A DNA stretch of 64,000 bases, taken from contig NZ_JAJLJH010000010.1 of assembly GCF_023231945.1 (NCBI RefSeq), positions 1 through 64,000 of the forward strand, read 5' to 3'. Each line of letters starts with the position of its first letter. Within the stretch, counting starts at the first letter, position 1. The notes beneath the pieces are model-generated. The model was not told the DNA's origin. It ran no database searches and saw nothing but the letters and a program-made list of their open reading frames with translations. Made by a program: the position numbers and the translations under genes. Of the stretch, positions 48,503 to 58,127 are shown piece by piece. The DNA comes from Scleromatobacter humisilvae (GTDB lineage: Bacteria; Pseudomonadota; Gammaproteobacteria; Burkholderiales; Burkholderiaceae_C).

Positions 48503-50634
48503 TGCGCGCGCGCGGCGTCGTGCTGGCCGTCGTCCTCGCGTTCGGCGCGAGCGCCGCGTGCGCGGCCGGCCCGGCGCGCGCCGATGCGAGCGGGCTGGTC
48601 GAGCTGATCGACAACCTCGTGCGCCGCGGCGACGAGACGCCGCAGACCGCGATCGACTCCATCACCGAGCTGTCCAGCACGGACGCCGCGGGCTCGCCGC
48701 TGCTGCGCCGCACCGCGATCGCCAGCGTCGGCATCGTCGAGGCGCGCAACGGCCTCAACGCCGAGGCGATGCAGCAGGTCGCGGCGCTGGGGGCGCTCGG
48801 CAGGTCCGACCCGCTGGCGGAGGCCGACGCCCACCTGGTGCGCGCCGAGATCGAGGTCAACGGCGGCCACAACGAGGCCTCGTACCAGCAGGCGCGCGCG
48901 GCCCTCTCCACCTTCGCCGAGCTGTGCGCGCCCAACGCGAGACCGGCCAGCGACTGCGACTATCGCGAATGGTGGCGCGCGCTGGATCTCGCGCAGCGCG
49001 GCGCCGCCGACCAGGGCAACTCCGTCGTGGCGGCGTCCTACGCACAGACCATGGTCGACGTCGCTCACCGCGCGGGCGACCGTCCGCGCGAGGCGATCTC
49101 GCTGGGCATCGGCGCGCTGCAGGCGGAGGCCAACGCCGATTCGGTCACCGCGAACCGGCTGATGGCGCAGGCGCAGCACGTCGCGCGGATGGACGGCTCT
49201 CCCTGGGTCCAGGTGCGCGTGGCGGTGCTCGGCGGCCTGCTGCACTTCAGGCGCCAGCAGCCCGAGGCCGTGCAGCGCGACTACGAGGCCGCACTCGTCG
49301 CCGCCAACGCCGCCGGACTGAAGCGCCCGGCGATGCTGCTGCGCGCCAACCTGGCCGACGCCTACATCCACGAGGGCCGTCCAGCCGACGCCCTCGCCGC
49401 GATCGACCTCGCGCTGCCGGTGGCCAAGCAGCACCGCGACTTCCGCACCGAGCGCCTGCTGCTGCACAACGCCACGCTGGCCAAGCTGGCGCTGCACCGC
49501 GTCGCCGAGGCGAAGGTCGAGATGGCCCACGTGCTGGAGCTGTGGCAGAAGGACACCGGCCCCGGCCAGCGCCAGGAGGCCTTGCGCGAGTTCAGCGACG
49601 CGCTCGCCAAGGCGGGCGACACCGCCGGCGCGATCGACCTGTTCCACAAGGAAGATGCGCTGTCCAAGGAGATCCGCGCCGCCAACAAGGCCGCGGCCGA
49701 GGCGGAGCTGCGCGCGCGCTACGACCAGGATTCGCAGAAGCGCCGCATCGAGCTGCTGGGGCGCGACAACCTGCTGAAGTCGGCCGAGCTGGCCAACCAG
49801 TCGCTCACGCGCCGGCTGTGGATGTTCGCCGGCGCCGCGCTGGTGCTGCTGGGCGTGCTGGCGCTGATGATGTATCGCCGCATGCGCGAGCTCAATCGCA
49901 CGCTGGTCAAGCACGAGGCGCTGCTGCGCGCGCACAGCGAGCGCGACGCGCTGACGGGCCTGGCCAACCGGCGCCAGTTCCGCGAGGTGATGCGCGTGCG
50001 CGGCGGCGAGCGGGCCTTCAAGGGCGCGCTGCTGATGGTGGACGTCGACCACTTCAAGCGCGTCAACGACCACTACGGCCACGCCGCGGGCGACCGCGTG
50101 CTGGTGGAGGTCGCGCGCCGGCTCAGCGCCGCGATGCGCGGCGACGACCTGGTGGCGCGCTGGGGCGGCGAGGAGTTCCTCGTGTTCGCGCCCAACGTCG
50201 ACGGCGCCGAGCTCGACCTGCTCGCCGAGCGAGTGCGCCTGGCGATGAACCAGGCGCCGGTGATGCTGGACAACGGCACGGCCATCGAGACGACCGTGTC
50301 GATCGGCTACGCCGCCTTCCCGCTGCCGGCCAGCCACGTGCAGGTCACGTGGGAGCAGGCGGTCAACCTGGCCGACCTGTCGCTCTACACCGCCAAGAAC
50401 CAGGGCCGCAACTGCGCCGTCGGCATCGTCCGCACCACGGCGGTCAGCAGCGAGGCGCTGCGCGAGGTCGAGGCCGACATCGCGCAGGCGCGCCACGACG
50501 GCCGCGTCACGCTGCGCGTGTCACCTGAGCCCCCGGCCGCCGACGGCGGCCACCCCCCGAGAGGGGCCGGCCTTGCTCCGGAGCGGCCGAGCGCGGCGGC
50601 CGGGAGCTTGCGCCCTTCGCTGGACCTGACCTGA
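48502..50634 (+). CDS. TPR-repeat membrane diguanylate cyclase, second of a tandem pair
   Basis: The 710-residue protein has a signal peptide (about 1-27), TPR-like helical repeats (about 30-400), a membrane segment (about 440-460) and a GGDEF domain (about 480-640) with GGEEF, DVDHFKRVND and the inhibitory site RGDD. It is a distant paralogue of its upstream partner and translated with it. The last ~37 residues are Pro/Gly/Ala-rich and encoded by a dispersed GC-rich repeat; the natural end is probably near residue 674 (VTLRVS). Confidence 0.9.
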   Translation: MRARGVVLAVVLAFGASAACAAGPARADASGLVELIDNLVRRGDETPQTAIDSITELSSTDAAGSPLLRRTAIASVGIVEARNGLNAEAMQQVAALGALGRSDPLAEADAHLVRAEIEVNGGHNEASYQQARAALSTFAELCAPNARPASDCDYREWWRALDLAQRGAADQGNSVVAASYAQTMVDVAHRAGDRPREAISLGIGALQAEANADSVTANRLMAQAQHVARMDGSPWVQVRVAVLGGLLHFRRQQPEAVQRDYEAALVAANAAGLKRPAMLLRANLADAYIHEGRPADALAAIDLALPVAKQHRDFRTERLLLHNATLAKLALHRVAEAKVEMAHVLELWQKDTGPGQRQEALREFSDALAKAGDTAGAIDLFHKEDALSKEIRAANKAAAEAELRARYDQDSQKRRIELLGRDNLLKSAELANQSLTRRLWMFAGAALVLLGVLALMMYRRMRELNRTLVKHEALLRAHSERDALTGLANRRQFREVMRVRGGERAFKGALLMVDVDHFKRVNDHYGHAAGDRVLVEVARRLSAAMRGDDLVARWGGEEFLVFAPNVDGAELDLLAERVRLAMNQAPVMLDNGTAIETTVSIGYAAFPLPASHVQVTWEQAVNLADLSLYTAKNQGRNCAVGIVRTTAVSSEALREVEADIAQARHDGRVTLRVSPEPPAADGGHPPRGAGLAPERPSAAAGSLRPSLDLT
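50529..50615. repeat. Dispersed GC-rich palindromic repeat at the 3' end of a GGDEF gene
   Basis: This block shares an exact 20-mer (50575-50594, inverted) with the repeat inside the methyltransferase gene and contains a CCCCCCGAGAGGGG hairpin. It is read in frame as the C-terminal tail of the diguanylate cyclase and lies where a transcript end would be expected. Confidence 0.6.
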
Positions 50635-50676
50635 GGAGCCAGGCAGCGTTCGGGCGGCAGGGATAATCGCCCACCT

Positions 50677-51918
50677 ATGTCGAATGCCGATCTCCCTTCC
50701 CACTGCGACGTCCTCGTGGTCGGCGCCGGTCCCGCCGGCGCTGCCTGCGCCCTGTGGCTCGCGCGCGCCGGCGTCGATGTCGTGCTCGTCGATCAACACG
50801 ATTTCCCGCGCGACAAGGTCTGCGGCGACGGCCTGATCCCCGATGCCCACCACGCGCTGCGGCGCCTGGGCGTGTACGACGAGGTGATGGCCGCGGCCGA
50901 GGCCTCGCGCCACGTGGCCTGCATCGGCCCGCGCGGCGGACGCATCGACGTCCCCGGCACCGTGGCCGTGCTGCCGCGGCGCGAGCTGGACGACATCGTC
51001 TGCCGCGCCGCCGTGCGCGCTGGCGCGAAGCTGCGCACGCCGTGGCGCTTCGAGGCGGCGGTCGTCGAGGGCGACGTGGTCGTCGGCGCGCGGCTGAAGC
51101 AGGGCGACGTCGTTCGCGAGACGCGCGCGCGCTGGGTCGTGCTGGCCACCGGCGCCGTGCCGCAGGCGCTGCAGGCGGCCGACATGTGCAAGCGCCGCAC
51201 GCCCAGCGGCATCGCGCTGCGCGGCTACGTGAAGAACGACGCGATGGTCGGCAGGATCAAGGCGCTCGAGGTGGTCTGGCACAAGAGCCTGACCCCGGGC
51301 TATGGCTGGATCTTCCCGGCACCCGGCGGCCGCTTCAACATCGGCGTGGGCATCGCGCACAGCCATCCCGCGCGCGACGGCGAGCCCGCGAAGATGAAGG
51401 ACGTCAACCTGCGCAAGGTCTTCGAGGCCTTCTGCGCCCACTACGAGCCGGCGCGCGAGCTGATGCGCACCGGCACGCTCGAGGGCGACCTCAAGGGCGC
51501 GCCGCTGCGCTGCTCGCTGGCCGGCGCGCGCTACAGCCGGCCCGGGCTGCTGGTCACCGGCGAGGCCGCGGGTAGCACGTACTCGTTCACCGGCGAGGGC
51601 ATCGGCAAGGCCTACGAGACGGGCCTGCTCGCCGCCGAGACGCTGCTGGCCGCGCCCGGCGGCGTGCCGGCGGGCACGGCCGACGACGTACGCACGCGCT
51701 ATGAGGCCGCGCTCGCCGCGCTGCAGCCGCGCTTCGATCTCTACGAACGCGCCAACCGCGTCAACGCCCATCCCTGGCTGGCCGACCTGCTGATCTGGCG
51801 CGCCCGGAAGAGCGAACGCCTGCTGCGCCGCATGGCGGGCGTGCTGGAGGAGACCAGCAATCCCGGCAACCTGGTGAGCGTGCGCGGCATCGTGCGAGTG
51901 TTGTTTCCGGGCGCCTGA
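50677..51918 (+). CDS. FAD-dependent oxidoreductase of the geranylgeranyl-reductase family
   Basis: The 413-residue protein begins with an FAD-binding Rossmann motif (VLVVGAGPAGAACALWLARAG, GxGxxG near 16-21), has the family-typical PRDKVCGDGL (about 45-54) and the second FAD motif region (LLVTGEAAGSTYSFTGEGIG). Members reduce isoprenoid double bonds of chlorophyll, archaeal lipids or quinone-type compounds, or hydroxylate aromatics; the substrate here is not clear. It has its own start region after the tandem GGDEF genes. Confidence 0.85.
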   Translation: MSNADLPSHCDVLVVGAGPAGAACALWLARAGVDVVLVDQHDFPRDKVCGDGLIPDAHHALRRLGVYDEVMAAAEASRHVACIGPRGGRIDVPGTVAVLPRRELDDIVCRAAVRAGAKLRTPWRFEAAVVEGDVVVGARLKQGDVVRETRARWVVLATGAVPQALQAADMCKRRTPSGIALRGYVKNDAMVGRIKALEVVWHKSLTPGYGWIFPAPGGRFNIGVGIAHSHPARDGEPAKMKDVNLRKVFEAFCAHYEPARELMRTGTLEGDLKGAPLRCSLAGARYSRPGLLVTGEAAGSTYSFTGEGIGKAYETGLLAAETLLAAPGGVPAGTADDVRTRYEAALAALQPRFDLYERANRVNAHPWLADLLIWRARKSERLLRRMAGVLEETSNPGNLVSVRGIVRVLFPGA

Positions 51919-51977
51919 CGGCACGCAGCGAGGATCGACACGCGCCATCCGAATTTGGCGGCGCGTATGCTTGGGGC

Positions 51978-52757
51978 ATGTGTCAACTGCTCGGCATGAA
52001 CGCCAACACGCCGACCGACGCGATGTTCAGCTTCACGGGGCTGGCCACGCGGGCGGACGAGCACAAGGACGGCTTCGGCATCGCCTTCTTCGAGGATCGC
52101 GGCCTGCGGCTGTTCGTCGACCAGCACAGCGCGCGCCATTCGCCGGTGGCGGAGCTGGTCAAGGGCTACCCGATCCGCTCGGACAACATCGTCGCCCACA
52201 TCCGCAAGGCCACGCAGGGCCGCATCGCGCTGGAGAACACGCATCCGTTCATGCGCGAGCTGTGGGGCCGCTACTGGGTCTTCGCGCACAACGGCGACCT
52301 GAAGGACTTCCGCCCGCGCCTGCACGCCACCTTCCGCCCGGTGGGCGAGACCGACAGCGAGCACGCGTTCTGCTGGCTGATGCAGGAGATCGCCAAGGCC
52401 CATGCGGGCATGCCGGCGATCGAGGAGCTGTCCAACACGCTGTCCGAGCTGCTGCCGCAGCTGCATCGCCACGGCACGTTCAACATGCTGCTGTCCAACG
52501 GGCAGGCGCTGTGGGCGCACTGCTCCACGAACCTGCACTACGTCGTGCGCGAGCACCCGTTCGGCGCGCCGGTGCTGGCCGACAAGGACGTGATGGTCGA
52601 CTTCGCCGCCCACACCGGCCCGGGCGACCGCGTCGCCATCGTCGCCACCGAGCCGCTGACGCGCAACGAGCCCTGGCAGGCGATGCGCGCCGGGCAGCTG
52701 ATGACGTTCACCTGCGGCGAGGTCGCGACGCGGCAGTGCGCGGAGATGGCACGCTAG
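51978..52757 (+). CDS. Class II glutamine amidotransferase domain protein (YafJ-like)
   Basis: The 259-residue protein begins MCQLLGMN, with Cys2 as N-terminal nucleophile after Met removal, as in class II (Ntn-type) amidotransferases. The glutamine-binding features HIRKATQG and FAHNGDL follow. It lacks a synthase domain, like YafJ/EgtC. It probably hydrolyses a gamma-glutamyl compound or has a partner enzyme. Function unknown in most genomes. Confidence 0.88.
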   Translation: MCQLLGMNANTPTDAMFSFTGLATRADEHKDGFGIAFFEDRGLRLFVDQHSARHSPVAELVKGYPIRSDNIVAHIRKATQGRIALENTHPFMRELWGRYWVFAHNGDLKDFRPRLHATFRPVGETDSEHAFCWLMQEIAKAHAGMPAIEELSNTLSELLPQLHRHGTFNMLLSNGQALWAHCSTNLHYVVREHPFGAPVLADKDVMVDFAAHTGPGDRVAIVATEPLTRNEPWQAMRAGQLMTFTCGEVATRQCAEMAR

Positions 52758-52782
52758 GAATGCCTCCCGGCAGGCGACAGGT

Positions 52783-52810
52783 CCGGCACCGCGAGCAAGG
52801 TCGGTGCCGG
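52783..52810 (+). terminator. Possible terminator hairpin after the amidotransferase gene
   Basis: CCGGCACCG and CGGTGCCGG form a 9-bp perfect stem with a ten-base loop, 25 bases after the stop. No T run follows, so intrinsic termination is unsure. Confidence 0.35.
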
Positions 52811-52963
52811 CGGGAGTGCGTCGGCCTGGAAACGGCGGCTGCCCGGAGGCTTGCGGGCGCGGGGAGTCTTGATCGTGACGGCCGCCAGCGACTCGTTGCG
52901 GTCGCCTGGCGCCTCCGGCTTGATCGACTAATATTTGCCGCCAGGAAACAACGGGAATGGTGC

Positions 52964-53845
52964 ATGTCGATCATCGGAAAGCTCAGGTCCTTGCCGCGCA
53001 TCCTGCGGCATACCCAGAAGCGCGTGGACGACAACGCGCTGCTGCTGGGCCGACTCGCGAGCGACATGGTGCGTTCGAAGAAGAACCTCCACGAGGCGGA
53101 GTTCCGCGTGTTCTCCCAGTTCGGCGACGACGGCATCATCCAGTGGCTCGTGCACAACCTCGAGTTTCCCGACAAGACGTTTGTCGAGTTCGGTGTGGAG
53201 GACTATCTCGAGTCCAACACCCGCTTCCTGCTGGTCAACAACAACTGGTCAGGGCTGGCGATGGATGGCTCGGCGGCCAACATCGAGCGAATCAAGTCGT
53301 CGGACTACTTCTGGCGCCACAGCCTGCGCGCGGAGGTGGCGTTCATCGACGCCGAGAATGTCGACCGGTTCCTGCCGGCTGAGCCCATCGGGATCCTGCA
53401 CATCGACATCGACGGCATGGACTACTGGGTGTGGAAGGCGACCACCAGCGCTCCGGTCGTATGCATCATCGAGTTCAACAGCGTCTTCGGAAGCGAGCGG
53501 GCGATCACCGTGCCGTACGATCCCGCCTTCCAGCGCGGCAAGGCGCATCACTCGTTTCTGTACGGGGGCGCGTCGCTGCTTGCCTTGTGTGACCTGGCCG
53601 CGCAGAAGGGCTACGCCTTCATCGGCTGCAACAGCGCAGGGAACAACGCGTACTTCGTGCGTCGCGACAAGCTGAACGACACCGTGCGAGAGACGACTGC
53701 GGAGGCGGGGTTCGTGGAATCGAAGTTCCGCGAGAGCCGGGACGGCGCGGGTCGCCTGAACTACCTCGAGGGCACCCAGCGTCTGGAAGCCATCCGCGGG
53801 CTGCCGGTCTACAACGTTCGGACTGGCCACGTCGAGCCGCTCTGA
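52964..53845 (+). CDS. FkbM-like hypothetical protein, possibly acquired
   Basis: The 293-residue protein has a Rossmann-type methyltransferase-like core: FSQFGDDGIIQWLV, TFVEFGVEDYLESNTRFLL and NWSGLAMDGSAANIE, then HIDIDGMDYWVW. This pattern is seen in proteins of surface-polysaccharide clusters that resemble FkbM-type SAM methyltransferases, but catalysis is not proven. Its upstream bases and early codons are visibly less GC-biased than neighbours (e.g. TAATATTTGCC before the start), and no glycan genes surround it. I see it as a likely transferred single gene. Start set at 52964 by the natural MSIIGKLRSLP beginning. Confidence 0.65.
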   Translation: MSIIGKLRSLPRILRHTQKRVDDNALLLGRLASDMVRSKKNLHEAEFRVFSQFGDDGIIQWLVHNLEFPDKTFVEFGVEDYLESNTRFLLVNNNWSGLAMDGSAANIERIKSSDYFWRHSLRAEVAFIDAENVDRFLPAEPIGILHIDIDGMDYWVWKATTSAPVVCIIEFNSVFGSERAITVPYDPAFQRGKAHHSFLYGGASLLALCDLAAQKGYAFIGCNSAGNNAYFVRRDKLNDTVRETTAEAGFVESKFRESRDGAGRLNYLEGTQRLEAIRGLPVYNVRTGHVEPL

Positions 53846-53923
53846 CACCGTGAGCGACGACGGAACACCCCTCCGCGCTTCGAATCGAGTTCCGCACCTC
53901 ATCCCGCGACAGCCTCGCCGAAG

Positions 53924-53941
53924 ATGAGAACCATTCGCATT
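53924..53941 (+). promoter_or_regulatory. Probable Fur box
   Basis: ATGAGAACCATTCGCATT lies directly upstream of the FMN-binding-protein gene. Its complement AATGCGAATGGTTCTCAT is close to the AATGCGAATGATTATCATT form of Fur sites seen in Gram-negative bacteria. A possible -10 (TAAAAT, 53941-53946) overlaps its end, so Fur binding would block transcription when iron is plentiful. An ATG inside the box (53924) is in frame with the gene but is unlikely to be the start. Confidence 0.62.
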
Positions 53942-53968
53942 AAAATGGGGCTCAACCTCCGGATCCCC

Positions 53969-54544
53969 ATGACTAGGCATCGCTGGCTCTCCCTTCCTTC
54001 CGGCGCGAACGCGCTCGCGGGCACGCTGCTCGCGGCCGCCGTGCCGGCCAGCGTCTGCGCGGCCACCTACGGCACCGCCGACGACGTCGCCCATCGCGCG
54101 TTCAAGTCGGCGACGGCCTTCGCCGACGTGCTGGTCGCGCCCTCGCCCGAGGACGCCGCCGCGCTGGCCGCGCCCGGTGCCGCGCCGCACGGCGCGATGC
54201 GCACGATCGAGGCGCGCCAGGGGGACGCGGTGCTGGGCCGCGTGCTGGTCGACTCGGTCGTCGGCAAGTTCGAGCAGATCGACTACGCCGTCGCGCTCGA
54301 TGCGAGCGGCAAGGTGCTGGCCGTCGAGATCCTGGCCTACCGCGAGGGCCACGGCGGCGAGGTGCGCATGCCCGGCTGGCGCAACCAGTTCGTGGGCAAG
54401 ACGGCGGCCGATCCGCTGCGCATCGGCTCGGACATCGCCAACATCAGCGGCGCCACGCTCAGCTGCACGCACGTCACCGAGGGCGTGCATCGCCTGGTTG
54501 CCTGGGCCGCCAGGCATCCGATCGGCGTGAAGGCCGCGGCGTGA
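53969..54544 (+). CDS. Exported FMN-binding-domain protein, target of flavinylation
   Basis: The ~191-residue protein has a signal peptide (about 9-31) and an FMN-binding domain of the NqrC/RnfG type (about 85-175). The flavinylation motif is SGAT at 160-163 within DIANISGATLS, so FMN should be covalently attached to Thr163. It would carry electrons outside the cytoplasm. I choose the ATG at 53969 because the signal peptide follows directly and because the earlier ATG (53924) falls inside the Fur box; 53945 is another option. The gene encoding its modifying enzyme, ApbE, follows after about 22 bases. Iron-regulated expression is inferred from the Fur box. Confidence 0.85.
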   Translation: MTRHRWLSLPSGANALAGTLLAAAVPASVCAATYGTADDVAHRAFKSATAFADVLVAPSPEDAAALAAPGAAPHGAMRTIEARQGDAVLGRVLVDSVVGKFEQIDYAVALDASGKVLAVEILAYREGHGGEVRMPGWRNQFVGKTAADPLRIGSDIANISGATLSCTHVTEGVHRLVAWAARHPIGVKAAA

Positions 54545-54566
54545 CGCGCTCGAAGGCGGCCACGCC

Positions 54567-55388
<822 letters not shown>

Positions 55389-55392
55389 CGGC

Positions 55393-55905
55393 ATGAACCT
55401 CGACGACGACGCCCCCCTCGTCGCCCACGGCCAGGGCCGGCGCGCGCGGCACGCACTGGTCTGGGGCTGCGTCCTGCTGATGGCGACGGGCGTCGCCTGG
55501 CTGCTCGGCCACGACGTCTGGCTTCAACAGACACCGTTCGGCCCGCAGCCGCATCCGATGGTGGCCTGGCTGCTGCGCGCGCACGGCGCGATCGCCTGGT
55601 GCACGACGCTGGTGGGCGGCGTCGTCTGGCAGGTGCACGTGCGCCCGGCGTGGCGCGCGGTGCGACGCCGCCGTCGAGCGCACCGGCGCCGCGTCGGCTC
55701 GGCGCGCGCCATCCGCCACGGCCGCGCGCGCACCGTCAGCGGCGTGGCGATGGTGGGCGCGCTGGCCGTGCTGCTCGGCTCGGCCATCGGCCTGCAGTAC
55801 GCGCCGGAAGAGGCGCACGCGTGGCTGTCGGTGACGCACTGGGTGCTGGGCCTCGCGCTGGCCATCGCGTTGCTGTGGCACTGGATTGCCCGGCTACGCC
55901 ACTGA
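55393..55905 (+). CDS. Four-helix His-rich membrane protein of the flavinylation module
   Basis: The 170-residue protein has four membrane segments (about 21-39, 56-80, 113-135, 145-166) with histidines placed in or at them (H20, H40, H64, H82, H149, H163). Helix positions and paired His suggest a b-type haem or quinone site, as in membrane partners of flavin-based extracytoplasmic electron transfer. An Arg-rich loop (about 84-113) marks the cytoplasmic side. I do not recognise an exact family. It starts four bases after apbE, so the three genes form one operon. Confidence 0.7.
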   Translation: MNLDDDAPLVAHGQGRRARHALVWGCVLLMATGVAWLLGHDVWLQQTPFGPQPHPMVAWLLRAHGAIAWCTTLVGGVVWQVHVRPAWRAVRRRRRAHRRRVGSARAIRHGRARTVSGVAMVGALAVLLGSAIGLQYAPEEAHAWLSVTHWVLGLALAIALLWHWIARLRH

Positions 55906-55950
55906 GGCCGCCCGGCGGAGAATGCAGCGATCCACGTCAACGTCCGCGCC

Positions 55951-57663
55951 ATGACCGCTTCCGACCTGCCGACACCCGACTTCAGCCGCTTCCCGCGCCA
56001 CGCCGACCTGACGGCCCTGTTGCAAGCCTACGCGGCCGCGCGCCCCGACGTCGTCGAACTGCGCTCGATCGGCAGGAGCCACGAAGGGCGCGACATCTGG
56101 CTGCTGGTGCTGACGCGCAGGTCCACCGGCGCCGACACGACCAAGCCCGCGTTCTGGATCGACGGCAACATCCACGCCGCCGAACTCACCGCGTGCACCG
56201 CGGCGCTCTACTACCTGCACCACGTGCTGTCCAACGAGGCGACCGACACGCGCCTGGCGCACCTGCTCGACACCCGCGTCGTCTACCTCGTGCCGCGCCT
56301 GAATCCCGACGGCGCCGAACTCGCGCTGGCCGACGTGCCGCGCTTCATCCGTTCGTCCACGCGCGGCTACCCGTTCGACGAGGAGCCCCCCGACGGCATG
56401 ACGATGGAGGACGTCGACGGCGACGGCCGCGTGCTCTACATGCGCATCGCCGATCCGCACGGCACGTACAGGAAGCATCCGCAGGAGCCGCGCCTGATGG
56501 TCGCGCGCGAGCCGGGCGAGATCGGCGGCGAGTATTTCCGCGTCATCCCCGAAGGCACGATCAAGGCCTGGGACGGCGTGAACGTGCGCGTCAACCGCGA
56601 CCGCGAGGGACTGGACCTGAACCGCAACTTCCCGTCGCTGTGGCGCCAGGAGTTCGAGCAGGTCGGCGCCGGCCCGTATCCGACCAGCGAGCCCGAGGTG
56701 CGCACGATGGTGGACTTCTGCGTCGCGCATCCCAACATCGGCGCGGCGGTCAGCTTCCACACGCACAGCGGCGTGATCCTGCGGCCGATGGGCACGACGT
56801 CCGACGACGACATGACACCGGAGGATCTCTGGATGATCAAGCGCCTGTCGGACATCGGCGCGAACCTCACGGGGTATCCGGCCATCAGTGGCTTCCACGA
56901 CTTCAAGTACCACCCGAAGGAAGTCATCACCGGTACGCAGGACTGGCTCTACGAGCACCAGGGCGCGCTGTGCTGGACGGTCGAGATCTGGGCGCCGAAC
57001 AAGGAAGCCGGCATCGACAAGTACGACTGGATCCACTGGTACCGCGACCATCCGCCCGAGGACGACCTGAAGCTGCTGAAGTGGAGCGACGAGCAGTGCG
57101 GCGGCAAGGCGCACGTCGACTGGAAGCCCTTCGTTCATCCGCAGCTGGGCCCGGTCGAGATCGGCGGCTGGGATCGCATGAACTTCTGGCGCAACCCGCC
57201 GCCGCAGCTGCGAGAGCGCGAGGCCGCGCGCTTTCCGGCCTGGCTGACGCAGCTCGCCTTGTCGCTGCCGAAACTCGAGATCCTGCAGGCGACCTGCGAG
57301 CCCGTCGGCCACTCCGGCGACGGTGACACCTGGCGCGTGCGACTGGCGGTCGGCAACGCGGGATACCTGCCGGCGTATGTGACGCATCGGGCGAAGGAGC
57401 GCCAGGTCGTGCGCGGCACCGTCTTCGAGATCGCGCTGCCTGAGGGCGCGACGCTGGTCAGCGGCAAGGCGCGCGAGGTCGGCGCGCATCTCGAGGGCCA
57501 CGCGCCGCGCAGCTCGCTTCAGGCCTTCCTGCCCGATCGCGACGTCACCGCCGACCGCGCCCTGCAGGAATGGATCGTGCGCGGCACCAAGGGCGGCGTC
57601 GTCACCGTGGACGCGCGCGCCGATCGCGCCGGCGCGGTGCGCGCATCGATCACGCTGGGCTGA
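55951..57663 (+). CDS. M14-family zinc carboxypeptidase
   Basis: The 570-residue protein has an M14 peptidase domain: zinc ligands H75 and E78 in GNIHAAE, substrate-binding DLNRNFP, a third zinc ligand His in SFHTHSG and the general-base Glu in CWTVEIWAPN. A C-terminal beta domain (about 440-570) follows. No signal peptide is seen, so it is probably cytoplasmic. It begins 45 bases after the flavinylation operon but shows no functional link to it. Confidence 0.9.
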   Translation: MTASDLPTPDFSRFPRHADLTALLQAYAAARPDVVELRSIGRSHEGRDIWLLVLTRRSTGADTTKPAFWIDGNIHAAELTACTAALYYLHHVLSNEATDTRLAHLLDTRVVYLVPRLNPDGAELALADVPRFIRSSTRGYPFDEEPPDGMTMEDVDGDGRVLYMRIADPHGTYRKHPQEPRLMVAREPGEIGGEYFRVIPEGTIKAWDGVNVRVNRDREGLDLNRNFPSLWRQEFEQVGAGPYPTSEPEVRTMVDFCVAHPNIGAAVSFHTHSGVILRPMGTTSDDDMTPEDLWMIKRLSDIGANLTGYPAISGFHDFKYHPKEVITGTQDWLYEHQGALCWTVEIWAPNKEAGIDKYDWIHWYRDHPPEDDLKLLKWSDEQCGGKAHVDWKPFVHPQLGPVEIGGWDRMNFWRNPPPQLREREAARFPAWLTQLALSLPKLEILQATCEPVGHSGDGDTWRVRLAVGNAGYLPAYVTHRAKERQVVRGTVFEIALPEGATLVSGKAREVGAHLEGHAPRSSLQAFLPDRDVTADRALQEWIVRGTKGGVVTVDARADRAGAVRASITLG

Positions 57664-57733
57664 GCGCGCGCCGCGCGACAATGTCGCCGCGGCCCGCCGC
57701 CGCCCCCATCACTTCCCGGAAAGAAGTCCCGCC

Positions 57734-58114
57734 ATGTTGATGTTCCTCGTCGTTGTCCTGATCGTCCTGCTGGTGACGGTCGTCCCCGTGATGATCGCCG
57801 CGCGCATCGTCGGCGCGCGCCGCACCGGGTTCTGGGCGAGCCTGCTGGCCATCATCGTGTCGTCGCTGATCGTGGGCGTGGCCGTGCACATGTTCCGCAA
57901 CAGCGGCCTGCTCGCCTTCTTCGTGGCGCCGCTCGGGTTCATGCTGATCCTCGACACCACCTACCTGCGCGGGCTGCTGATGGTGATCCTGCAGTACCTG
58001 TTCGCCGGCCTGATCGCCGTGATCCTGCTGTTCACCGCGCTCGGCTCGGCGCTGCACGTCAAGGAGATGATGCGCCACGTGCCGATCGACACGGGGCCGG
58101 TTCAATCCGTCTGA
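57734..58114 (+). CDS. Hypothetical small membrane protein
   Basis: The 126-residue protein is highly hydrophobic, with about four membrane segments (about 3-22, 33-52, 58-75, 83-105) and a short hydrophilic tail. No family recognised. It has an upstream region of 70 bases after the M14 gene and ends 13 bases before the convergent yiaA-like gene. Confidence 0.6.
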   Translation: MLMFLVVVLIVLLVTVVPVMIAARIVGARRTGFWASLLAIIVSSLIVGVAVHMFRNSGLLAFFVAPLGFMLILDTTYLRGLLMVILQYLFAGLIAVILLFTALGSALHVKEMMRHVPIDTGPVQSV

Positions 58115-58127
58115 CGCGGCGCGCGGC

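Noticed and set aside
46240-50634. A continuous open frame of more than 1400 codons on the plus strand
   Set aside because: Only its last 710 codons (from 48502) are a real protein; the rest is the wrong frame of the first TPR-GGDEF gene, kept open by high GC.
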